The position numbers and the translations under genes are program-made. Below are positions 1 to 5,720 of a DNA stretch of 6,881 bases, piece after piece (the first letter of the stretch is position 1; every line of letters starts with the position of its first letter). The stretch comes from Nitrospirota bacterium (GTDB lineage: Bacteria > Nitrospinota_A > UBA7883 > JACRGQ01): the NCBI GenBank assembly GCA_024275775.1, contig JAJRYM010000169.1, forward strand, positions 1-6,881. The letters are read 5' to 3'. The notes under the pieces were generated by a model that saw only the letters and a program-made list of their open reading frames with translations, was not told where the DNA came from and searched no databases.

Positions 1-1
1 G

Positions 2-676
2 CCCTCCCAGCTTGAAGCGGATTCCAGCCATCTGAACGAGGCCAGGCAAAAGCACGCGGAGTTTTTGAGCAACCTGAAAGAGACAAAAAAGCTCAGACTC
101 CAAAAAGAAAGAGAAGTGGAAGAAAAACAGGAAGCCATTACGAAAGCCAACCTTAAACTGCACGAAATAAAAACCAATCAGGAGTACACGGCCGCGCTAA
201 GGGAAATCGAAAACCACAAAAAATCAATCGCTGTTCTGGAAGATGAGCAGATAGAACTGATGGAGAGAGTAGACCAGAGCGGACGGGAAGAGGCGGAACT
301 TAAAAAGAGGCTTGCGGAAGAAGAAGAAAGTTTCGCGGCCGTAAAAAAGGAAAAAGAAGCTCAAATCAATGAGGTGAAAAAGGAAAAAGAGGTAGTCGTC
401 TCGCGCAGGGCAGAACTCACGAAAAAAATCGACCCCGTTCTTGCGAGCAAATACGAACGAGTTGCCGCAGTGAGAAACGGCCGGGCCATGGCGGAGCTGA
501 AAGGCGACTTTTGTTCAGCGTGCCATACGATGGTTCTGCCGCAGATGGCGGTTGAAATACGGGTCGGGAATGTGGTTCATCACTGCCCGAACTGCCACCG
601 TTTTCTCTATTCCGTGAAACCGGAGCCACAGGAAGCAGAAACAACCGAAGGCGGACGGGCGGTCGCCGGGCCCTAA
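2..676 (+). CDS. Coiled-coil C4 zinc-ribbon protein (DUF164-type), 5'-partial
   Basis: The frame is open from base 2 to the TAA at 674-676, giving 224 visible residues; the start lies upstream of the window, and the TTG at 65 is only an internal codon. Residues 1 to about 140 are a highly charged Lys/Glu-rich coiled coil containing the family-like stretch NQEYTAALREIE. A zinc ribbon follows with two CxxC knuckles at residues 171/174 (CSAC) and 195/198 (CPNC). This matches the CT398/DUF164 zinc-ribbon family (usually about 240 residues), an antiparallel coiled-coil hairpin with a C-terminal C4 ribbon; its role is poorly defined and it is often proposed to bind nucleic acid or act as a scaffold. 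Family members commonly end soon after the second knuckle, whereas this one carries about 20 extra Pro/Glu/Gly-rich residues. The last 10-11 codons overlap rnpB, with the stop codon in the P3 loop. Assignment is confident; function is not. Confidence 0.9.
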   Translation, partial: PSQLEADSSHLNEARQKHAEFLSNLKETKKLRLQKEREVEEKQEAITKANLKLHEIKTNQEYTAALREIENHKKSIAVLEDEQIELMERVDQSGREEAELKKRLAEEEESFAAVKKEKEAQINEVKKEKEVVVSRRAELTKKIDPVLASKYERVAAVRNGRAMAELKGDFCSACHTMVLPQMAVEIRVGNVVHHCPNCHRFLYSVKPEPQEAETTEGGRAVAGP

Positions 677-1021
677 TCGGGTCTGGAGGAAAGTCCGGAC
701 ACCATAGAGCGGGGCACTCCCTAACAGGAAGCGGGGGTAATCCCAGGGAAAGTGCCACAGAAAACATACCGCCCGGCAATAAGCCGGGTAAGGGTGAAAT
801 GGCGAGGTAAGAGCTCACCGGGTCCGCGGCGACGCGGGCCGCACGGCAAACCCTGCCCGGTGCAAGGCCGAATAGAAAAGCGTATCCCGATTAGGGATGA
901 AAGGTTGCTCGCCTTTTGCTTTTGGGTAGGCCGCACGACCGGTTCGGCAACGGGCCGGCAAGATGAATGACCGCCGCCCTCTTGCGGGGTACAGAATCCG
1001 GCTTATAGTCCGCCTTCGGTT
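643..1021 (+). ncRNA. rnpB: RNase P RNA, bacterial type A
   Basis: This is the catalytic RNA of RNase P, which removes 5' leaders from pre-tRNAs. Nearly every universal block is present in order: GGAGGAAAGTCCGGAC at 685-700 (P4 5' strand and CR I), ACAGAAA at 757-763, GGGTGAAA at 792-799, AGGTAAGAGCTCACCG at 805-820, the GCAAGGCCGAATAG block at 862-875, GGGTAGG at 924-930 (the L15 type motif that pairs with the tRNA 3' CCA), AGATGAATGACCGCC at 961-975 and ACAGAATCCGGCTTATAG at 991-1008 (P4 3' strand). Helices that can be paired by eye are P1 643-656/1008-1021 (14 bp), P2 658-664/969-975 (7 bp) and P3 666-673/679-686 with loop 674-678. The exact 5' end is uncertain: conventional P1 would start near 648-650, while the perfect pairing reaches 643. 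I see no convincing sigma-70 promoter inside the upstream CDS, so it may be processed from a longer transcript. Confidence 0.96.
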
Positions 1022-1026
1022 TTTTT
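1008..1026 (+). terminator. Possible rnpB terminator using the P1 strand plus T7
   Basis: The 3' strand of P1 (1008-1021) runs into seven T residues at 1020-1026. No separate strong GC hairpin lies between the RNA and the T run; the only local hairpin is the tiny CCG-CCTT-CGG at 1010-1019. Termination would therefore use either that mini-hairpin or the long-range P1 helix itself. Assignment rests on position and the T run only. Confidence 0.4.
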
Positions 1027-1068
1027 ACGTTCATTCCTTTATTCGGGCTATCGAGGTATTATCTAAAC

Positions 1069-1470
1069 ATGAGGCCGAAGTATGCCGTCTTTTTAAGACT
1101 ATTCGACTATATTGCCGCGATGGTTTACGGCACGGGCGCCGCTCTGCTGGTTGAAGCCGCGGTCAATCCGGCATGGCCGATGCCGCTCGGAATGATTGCG
1201 GGAATGATACTGGGAGTAGCGGCTTTTGCAATACTTACGCCTTTTTTCATCCTCTTAATCGGCGGGTTCGAAATTCTGATGACCGGAATGTTCGCCGGCA
1301 TGGTATCCGGCATGGGATGCGCTATGTTGCTATCCGCCTCTACCGGTTCCCACAAAGAAACGCTTCTGTGCGGAGCCGTCTTTGGACTGCTGGTTCAAAT
1401 ATCCCTGCACATATACGACGTAAAACATTTCGGCGACGTTGCGATTTCCGAAAGAGAAAACGATGCCTGA
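1069..1470 (+). CDS. Small methionine-ladder four-helix membrane protein, hypothetical
   Basis: This 133-residue protein is not one I recognise. Hydrophobicity suggests four membrane helices at about residues 10-31, 38-62, 62-88 and 97-116, with a charged C-terminal tail (SERENDA). Helices 2 and 3 carry regularly spaced methionines with glycines: Met38/42/46 and Met71/74/78/82/86, i.e. MxxxM repeats that would line one helix face. MxxxM motifs line copper-selective pores in Ctr1-type transporters, so metal handling is conceivable, but glycine/methionine packing without transport fits equally well. The ATG at 1069 is preceded by GAGG at 1053-1056, a rather long 12-base spacing. The 3' end overlaps the following methyltransferase start by 8 bases (ATGCCTGA), implying translational coupling. 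It lies 42 bases after the T run behind rnpB. Confidence 0.75.
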   Translation: MRPKYAVFLRLFDYIAAMVYGTGAALLVEAAVNPAWPMPLGMIAGMILGVAAFAILTPFFILLIGGFEILMTGMFAGMVSGMGCAMLLSASTGSHKETLLCGAVFGLLVQISLHIYDVKHFGDVAISERENDA

Positions 1471-1996
1471 TACAAGTATTTTGAAATGGGATAAAGCCGC
1501 CGCATCGCTCGACCTGTTCAGCCGGGGCGACCATATAAGATATGAACATTTCAAGAAAAAGCTTTTTTCAAAATGCAGAGGAAAGGTTCTCCTGATAGCC
1601 GCCGGGACGGGCGCGGATTTCGACTGTTTTCCCGCAGGCCTGGATATCACCGCTATAGACTTTTCATCGAAAATGCTGGAAAAGGCGCGCGAAAAAGTCG
1701 GCCGTTATGCCGGAAACATCAGGCTTGCGCGGACAGATGCGGAACATCTCGGGCTGAAAGCGGATGTTTTCGATACGGTGGTGACATCCTGCACCTTCTG
1801 TTCTGTGCCGAATCCCGTGGCGGGCTTGAAAGAGCTGTTCCGCGTTATGAAGCCCGACGGCAAGCTTTTGATGTTCGAACACGTCGGATCGAAAAACCCG
1901 ATAATCGGTGCGATGATGGCGATTATGAACCCTGTGGCGAAATTCCTGGGGCCGGAACTTACCCGCGACACGGCTCAAAACGTTCGCAAAGCGTGA
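1463..1996 (+). CDS. UbiE/METTL7-like class I SAM methyltransferase, ended early by in-frame TGA
   Basis: The 177 residues before the TGA at 1994-1996 form a class I Rossmann methyltransferase. Motif I is VLLIAAGTGADF (residues 42-53), a mild variant of the usual ExGxGxG. The acidic strand-2 residue is in TAIDFS (63-68), TDAEHL is at 91-96, and VVTSCTFCSVPNPV at 106-119 with RVMKPDGKLLMFEHV at 127-141 are typical of the UbiE/COQ5 and METTL7 group, which methylates quinones, phospholipids or thiols; the substrate cannot be told. The ATG at 1463 is chosen over the TTG at 1439 because it gives the ATGCCTGA coupling overlap with the membrane-protein gene and begins at the usual family N-terminus. 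The protein stops at NVRKA just where homologues normally continue with Gly-Phe and the last strands of the fold. That continuation is present in the same frame after the TGA, so the gene is either recently broken, recoded or misread. Confidence 0.82.
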   Translation: MPDTSILKWDKAAASLDLFSRGDHIRYEHFKKKLFSKCRGKVLLIAAGTGADFDCFPAGLDITAIDFSSKMLEKAREKVGRYAGNIRLARTDAEHLGLKADVFDTVVTSCTFCSVPNPVAGLKELFRVMKPDGKLLMFEHVGSKNPIIGAMMAIMNPVAKFLGPELTRDTAQNVRKA

Positions 1997-2074
1997 TTTA
2001 CCATAACAAGAGAATGCAATCTATATCTGGATATGCTTAAAATATTCGAAGCAAAAAAAGGCGCTCTTTTATAG
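1997..2074 (+). other. In-frame C-terminal tail of the methyltransferase beyond the TGA
   Basis: Reading on in the same frame after the TGA gives 25 residues (FTITRECNLYLDMLKIFEAKK then GALL, with TAG at 2072-2074). The pattern (N-V-R-K-A-[G]-F, then R-E-x-N-L-Y-L-D and a hydrophobic/EAKK end) is what I expect of the closing strands in UbiE/METTL7-like enzymes. With it the protein would be 203 residues, normal for the family. Its end overlaps the convergent kinase stop codon (2069-2071). Confidence 0.7.
2053..2070 (-). terminator. Weak candidate terminator for the histidine kinase gene
   Basis: On the minus strand a short hairpin (AAAAG 2070-2066 with CTTTT 2060-2056, loop of 5) overlaps a run of seven T (2059-2053), just after the kinase stop. 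The stem is AT-rich and half of the T run lies within it, so this is a weak candidate. It lies inside the readthrough tail of the convergent methyltransferase. Confidence 0.25.
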
Positions 2075-3997
2075 CCCGGCCGTATTGCAGGGAATCGACA
2101 GATAAAAATCGCTTCCCTTCCCCTGCACGCTTTCAAGCCATATATCGCCGCCCATCGCCGAAGTCATTATCCTTGCTAGCGGTAGGCCGAGACCCGCCCC
2201 GTAATATTCCCTGTTTATCGAAGCGTCAAGCTGTACGAAATTATCAAAAATGCAGTCGAAATCTTTTTTATCGATTCCTATCCCTGTGTCCGAAACCCTG
2301 AAAAGCAGGGCGGAATTTTCCTGCCGAGCCGCCACGGTCACATGCCCTCCCCCGCCGGTAAACTTTACGGCGTTGTTCACCAGCTGTTCAAGCGCAAGCT
2401 CAAGCCTCTGCCTGTCGGTCATAACCGTCTCCGGCAGTTGCGGGTCAATTTCCATATTCATTTCCACCCCTCGGCGGTTAGCCAGTTCTTTTTGGGCGTT
2501 AACGGCGTTTTTAATCAAACCGTCGAGTTTCACATCCTGAATGCCGCACCTTACGGAATTCTTTTCGACTTTAGCGATTTCAAGCATCTTGTTTATCATT
2601 AAAAGAAGGCTCTTCCCCTGTCTGACCACTATGGCGCTGTGCTGTTGCACGTCTTCCGGAACGTTACCGCTGTCGCATATCAGCTTTCCAAAACCGATTA
2701 TGGCCGTAAGCGGGGTGCGAAGTTCGTGGGAAACGCTGGCCAAAAAAGCCGATTTGGAGATATTAGCTTCCTCCGCTTTCTCCTTCAGCCGCAGGAGTTC
2801 CCTTTCTCTCTGTTTGTGCAGTGTTACATCGCGCGCGAGGAAAAATGTGCAGGTTCCGCTCTGTTCTTCCATTTTTCTGGCCACGCATTCCAGGAAAATT
2901 TCTTTCCTACCTTCCTTCAGCGCCCGGAACACGAATCTTTCCTCCAGCAGATTGCCCAGCATGCGCTCGGCCATTTCTTTTTTAACCGAGATGATGTCAT
3001 CGGCATGAGCTATCCTGGAAATTTTTTCGCCCTTGATATCCGCTTTTTCAACTCCCAGAAGATTCGCCATTTTACTGTTCAGATGAATTATCGTGTCGCC
3101 TCGTAAAATTAGAACCGGCTCGAACGACGATTCGACTATCGGCAGATAATCCGATTCCATCAGCCTCAAAAGTGTGCCGGACTCCTCTACCGCCAGCGAC
3201 ATCAGGGTGGAATAATTGGCGTCAAGGCGCCTTAGAAGCTCTTTCTGGGTTATTATCCCGCGAGGCTGTTTTTTGGAGTTCACAACTACAATCCGCCGGA
3301 TTTTCTTTTCCGTCATCTTCCGGCAGGCTTCAAACAGGAAATCTTCGCCGCTTATGCTAACCAGCGGCTGGGTCATGTGCCGATAGACGGGGTCCGAAAC
3401 GGCGCAGTTTTCATCCGGCTCGTTCAGACTGCACCGTTTATTATTTGCCCGTAAACATTCCCCTATGAGCTTTACCGCGTCCCGTATCGTGAAAATTCCT
3501 ATTCCTTCCTGCCGGGCAGTGATAATCACACTATCGGTGCCCATCTTTAGCATCCGCCTTACGCACTCCGAGACAGTATCCATCTCTCCTGCGAGGATGA
3601 AATTTTTGGACATCGAATATTTCACCTTCTGGCGGGTGACAAAATCTCTTCCGTCGGCTCTGTTGATAATATCCGTAACCGTGAGAATTCCGCTAAGGTC
3701 GCCGTCCACGTCCGTAATAACGGCCGCTTTAAGCCCGGACCTTTCCATGGCGATAACTGCGTCGATAACCGTTCGATCTTCCTGAAGAAGAAGATTATTG
3801 CAACCGCATATCTCCTCCAGCGGAGAACTGAAACCCCTCCCCTCCAGCATGCACTCAAGAATCTTCGATTCCGAAACGACGCCTATCGGGCGCTTGTCCC
3901 TTACCACCACGATACTGCTTACCCGATGCCGGGACATTTTTACAAGAACATCCTTGATGGAGCTGTCCGCAGACGCAGTGATGACATCATGGGTCAT
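2069..3997 (-). CDS. Soluble sensor histidine kinase with four CBS domains and a PAS-like domain
   Basis: The 642 residues from the first ATG contain four CBS repeats at about 1-55, 58-112, 124-178 and 204-258, probably two Bateman modules. The first and fourth start with the usual V-M-T-x-[DP] type motif (MTHDV; HMTQPL). A PAS-like domain follows (about 280-395), then a short coiled coil, HisKA with the phospho-acceptor His424 in SVSHELRTPL, and HATPase_c with N box QLVNNAVKFT (538-547), G1 DTGIGI (570-575), F box IFDNF (583-587) and G2 GAGLGL (600-605). All catalytic motifs are intact. I see no signal peptide or membrane segment, so it should be cytosolic. CBS pairs generally bind adenine nucleotides, which suggests sensing energy or nucleotide state; that is inference. 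No receiver domain or response regulator is in the window, so it is an orphan here. Translation probably begins 14 codons upstream at an ATT (4037-4039). It is convergent with the methyltransferase at 1463 and divergent from the one at 4185. Confidence 0.93.
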   Translation of the reverse strand: MTHDVITASADSSIKDVLVKMSRHRVSSIVVVRDKRPIGVVSESKILECMLEGRGFSSPLEEICGCNNLLLQEDRTVIDAVIAMERSGLKAAVITDVDGDLSGILTVTDIINRADGRDFVTRQKVKYSMSKNFILAGEMDTVSECVRRMLKMGTDSVIITARQEGIGIFTIRDAVKLIGECLRANNKRCSLNEPDENCAVSDPVYRHMTQPLVSISGEDFLFEACRKMTEKKIRRIVVVNSKKQPRGIITQKELLRRLDANYSTLMSLAVEESGTLLRLMESDYLPIVESSFEPVLILRGDTIIHLNSKMANLLGVEKADIKGEKISRIAHADDIISVKKEMAERMLGNLLEERFVFRALKEGRKEIFLECVARKMEEQSGTCTFFLARDVTLHKQRERELLRLKEKAEEANISKSAFLASVSHELRTPLTAIIGFGKLICDSGNVPEDVQQHSAIVVRQGKSLLLMINKMLEIAKVEKNSVRCGIQDVKLDGLIKNAVNAQKELANRRGVEMNMEIDPQLPETVMTDRQRLELALEQLVNNAVKFTGGGGHVTVAARQENSALLFRVSDTGIGIDKKDFDCIFDNFVQLDASINREYYGAGLGLPLARIMTSAMGGDIWLESVQGKGSDFYLSIPCNTAGL

Positions 3998-4036
3998 AAC
4001 CTGGCGGATTTTCTGGCACTGAATAGCGCTGTTAAT

Positions 4037-4050
4037 AATTGCAAAACCTC
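4037..4050 (-). promoter_or_regulatory. Shine-Dalgarno and probable ATT start of the kinase gene
   Basis: On the minus strand GAGG (4050-4047) sits 7 bases before ATT (4039-4037), in frame with the kinase; an in-frame TGA at 4051-4049 limits any further extension. Starting here adds MINSAIQCQKIRQV before the first ATG, supplying the helix that normally precedes the V-M-T motif of a CBS domain. The ATG at 3997 has only AGG two bases upstream, too close for normal initiation. Confidence 0.5.
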
Positions 4051-4093
4051 ATATGTAACAGGATTAATATTATCGAGCCGGAACATCCCGAAC

Positions 4094-4125
4094 CCGACAA
4101 ACCCTACAGCGTCTTTACTATAGTA
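4094..4125. promoter_or_regulatory. Weak promoter-like site with 10-bp palindrome between divergent genes
   Basis: The 145-base divergent gap between the kinase (to 4039) and the methyltransferase (from 4185) contains the perfect palindrome TACTATAGTA at 4116-4125, which gives a -10-like TACTAT on both strands. On the plus strand CCGACA at 4094-4099 lies 16 bases upstream, a 4/6 match to -35. On the minus strand no good -35 is present. It could equally be an operator half or chance. Confidence 0.25.
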
Positions 4126-4184
4126 CTCTCATCCAGCCCTTTTTAAAAGTTCCACCCGCGCCCTTTTTTTGATAAAAATAAGAA

Positions 4185-4844
4185 ATGCCCGGACAAAAGA
4201 AACTCACCGAACTTTCGAAAGAAACGCTTTACCTGCGCCAGAATCTTTTTTATGAATCCGCCTACGATACCGGCGTTACGCCGTGGTCGGGCGGAGGGGG
4301 GCCGTCTCCCGAACTGGTGCAAAGTCTTAAAAAATCGGCAAAGAAGCTGGCGTTAAAACGTGCTCTGGATCTCGGCTGTGGAAACGGAAGGCATTCGGTC
4401 TATCTTCACAGCAACGGTTTCAAGGTGATAGGAATAGAGTACCAAAGCAAAGCGCTTTTATCCGCCCAAGGCGGAGGCCAACCGGGCCTTCTATATGTGC
4501 AGGGCGATATTTATCGCGCGCCTCTTAAAGAAAAATCGTTCGACGTCGTTATAGATTACGGCGTTTTCCACCACATACGCAGACGTGATACCGCCGTATA
4601 CATAGATTTCCTGGAATCGATGCTGATTCCCGGCGGCCTTCTGTTTCTTGAATGCTTCGGCAGTAAATTCAAACATGGCAACGGAAAAATATACAAACGG
4701 GGATACGTTGTTCATAAAAATCACTACGACCGTTTTTCCGGCAAATCGGAAATAAGGCGGATTTTCAGTAAAAATTTTACCGTGCTCGAACTGGATGAAA
4801 AGAAAGACGCCCTGCTTCACGCCGTCATGCGGCTCCGCGACTGA
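4185..4844 (+). CDS. Class I SAM-dependent methyltransferase (TehB/Methyltransf_11-like)
   Basis: A 219-residue soluble methyltransferase. The N-terminal YDTGVTPWSGGGGPSPEL (residues 27-44) resembles the substrate-lid region of TehB/thiopurine-type enzymes. Motif I is the textbook LDLGCGNGRH (61-70), with the strand-2 acidic residue in IGIEYQ (82-87), motif GDIYRAPL (107-114), the strand-4 segment FDVVIDYGVFHHI (119-131) and the post-strand turn MLIPGGLLFLECFG (146-159). The C-terminus is basic, then ends in MRLRD. The substrate cannot be assigned; small electrophiles such as tellurite, thiols or metabolites are typical of this group. The ATG at 4185 has only a poor Shine-Dalgarno (AATAAGA just upstream). 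It is transcribed divergently from the kinase and separated by 98 bases from the slipin gene, so it is probably its own unit. It shows no close resemblance to the methyltransferase at 1463. Confidence 0.85.
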   Translation: MPGQKKLTELSKETLYLRQNLFYESAYDTGVTPWSGGGGPSPELVQSLKKSAKKLALKRALDLGCGNGRHSVYLHSNGFKVIGIEYQSKALLSAQGGGQPGLLYVQGDIYRAPLKEKSFDVVIDYGVFHHIRRRDTAVYIDFLESMLIPGGLLFLECFGSKFKHGNGKIYKRGYVVHKNHYDRFSGKSEIRRIFSKNFTVLELDEKKDALLHAVMRLRD

Positions 4845-4848
4845 GCCC

Positions 4849-4880
4849 GATTTTCTGAAAATCAAAACCTCCGTTTTCTT
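4849..4880 (+). terminator. Weak AT-rich stem-loops after the second methyltransferase gene
   Basis: GATTTT (4849-4854) pairs with AAAATC (4858-4863) around CTG, and AAAAC (4864-4868) pairs with GTTTT (4873-4877) around CTCC. Both stems are AT-rich and no long T run follows, so termination here is only possible. Confidence 0.2.
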
Positions 4881-4930
4881 CCCCCGGCGTAATAATTAAG
4901 TTATGATTAACATGAATTCGCTGACTGTTT

Positions 4931-4937
4931 AGGAGGG
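4931..4937 (+). promoter_or_regulatory. Strong Shine-Dalgarno of the slipin gene
   Basis: AGGAGGG lies 5 bases before the ATG at 4943 and is the best ribosome binding site in the window, fixing this start. A -10-like TATGAT upstream (about 4902-4907) has no recognisable -35 partner. Confidence 0.7.
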
Positions 4938-4942
4938 TCACA

Positions 4943-5707
4943 ATGGTTTCTTTGTATGCGTTAATCATAATCGTTCTTATGATAGTAGCCAGCTCCATAA
5001 AAATAATCATGGAGTACGAGCGGGGAGTGGTCTTTACGCTCGGAAGATATTCCACAACCTATTCAAAAGGCATCAAGTTCCTTATTCCCGGCATTCAGAC
5101 GATGCAGAGAGTCGATTTGAGGATTATCGCGCTCGATGTTCCCCCGCAAGATATCATCACCAAAGACAACGTCTCGATTACCGTTAACGCCGTCGTAATG
5201 TATCGCGTGATGGAGGCGGAAAAAGCTATTATCAAAGTTGATAACTATCATTACAACACCTCGCAGATGGCGCAGACGACCCTGCGCTCCACTCTGGGGC
5301 AGTCCGAACTCGACGAGGTGCTCTCCCAGCAGGACAGAATAAACGCCGGCATACAAGAGGTTCTCGACAGACAGACAGACCCGTGGGGAATCAAGGTTAC
5401 ATCAGTCGCCATAAAGCATGTAGACCTCGTTCCGGAAATGAAACGTGCCATGGCGAAACAGGCGGAAGCCGAGCGCGAAAGGCGCGCCAAGATTATCAAC
5501 GCGGAGGGTGAGTTCCAGGCATCCCAGAAACTGCTGGATGCGGCCAAGATAATGGGGGAACACAACATTTCACTTCAGCTCCGCTATCTCCAAACGCTTC
5601 GTGAAATTGCTTCCGAGAATAACAGCGTTACCATTTTCCCCCTTCCTATAGACCTGCTGGAGCCTTTTAAAAAAGCGATGCAAAGCCAGCCGAAAAAGAC
5701 CGACTGA
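4943..5707 (+). CDS. Slipin-type SPFH (stomatin/prohibitin-like) membrane protein
   Basis: This 254-residue protein has one N-terminal hydrophobic segment (residues 4-22, no cleavage site evident) anchoring an SPFH/band 7 domain at about 23-200. Family hallmarks are EYERGVVFTLGRY (24-36), GIKFLIPGIQTMQRVDLR (43-60), the DVPPQDIITKDNV block (65-77), TLRSTLGQSELDEVLSQ (113-129) and an AEAERERRAKIINAEGE helix (174-190). The C-terminal VTIFPLPIDLLEPF (229-242) is characteristic of bacterial slipins. Length and order are normal. Slipins oligomerise at the inner membrane and are thought to organise membrane microdomains; many are encoded beside an NfeD partner that a slipin-linked protease may process. 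No NfeD gene follows here: the next gene, 13 bases downstream, is a lipid A-type acyltransferase, which suggests co-transcription with envelope genes. Confidence 0.94.
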   Translation: MVSLYALIIIVLMIVASSIKIIMEYERGVVFTLGRYSTTYSKGIKFLIPGIQTMQRVDLRIIALDVPPQDIITKDNVSITVNAVVMYRVMEAEKAIIKVDNYHYNTSQMAQTTLRSTLGQSELDEVLSQQDRINAGIQEVLDRQTDPWGIKVTSVAIKHVDLVPEMKRAMAKQAEAERERRAKIINAEGEFQASQKLLDAAKIMGEHNISLQLRYLQTLREIASENNSVTIFPLPIDLLEPFKKAMQSQPKKTD

Positions 5708-5720
5708 CCGACGCCAGAGA

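Noticed and set aside
552..610. Sigma-70 promoter for rnpB inside the zinc-ribbon gene (TTGAAA at 552-557; TCTATT at 605-610)
   Set aside because: The two hexamers are not properly spaced with each other and neither has a convincing partner.
417..818. 133-codon open frame on the minus strand across the zinc-ribbon end and rnpB
   Set aside because: It is antisense to a well-supported CDS and a structural RNA, and its proline/arginine-rich translation is a typical GC shadow.
752..970. Open frame of 72 codons on the plus strand within rnpB
   Set aside because: It lies wholly inside conserved RNase P RNA helices and its translation is basic, arginine/glycine-rich and unlike any protein family.
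963..1154. 63-codon plus-strand frame starting in the rnpB 3' domain
   Set aside because: It starts at the conserved AGATGAATGA block of RNase P RNA and overlaps the membrane-protein gene in another frame; no Shine-Dalgarno or family signal.
1173..1484. 103-codon plus-strand frame overlapping the small membrane protein
   Set aside because: It is an arginine-rich +2 shadow of the membrane-protein frame, lacks a ribosome binding site and breaks the ATGCCTGA coupling logic.
1994..1996. Genome-wide reassignment of UGA to glycine
   Set aside because: Four other genes here end at TGA with sensible family C-termini and tight spacing or ATGA-type overlaps (1468-1470, 4842-4844, 5705-5707, 6378-6380), so UGA acts as stop.
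2023..2034. SECIS hairpin downstream of the methyltransferase TGA
   Set aside because: Only four A-T pairs with loop CTGG can form; too weak to call, and the family position is glycine, not cysteine.
2250..3106. Several 86-155 codon plus-strand frames opposite the kinase
   Set aside because: They are antisense to intact HisKA/HATPase/PAS coding sequence, mutually overlapping and compositionally mirror images of it.
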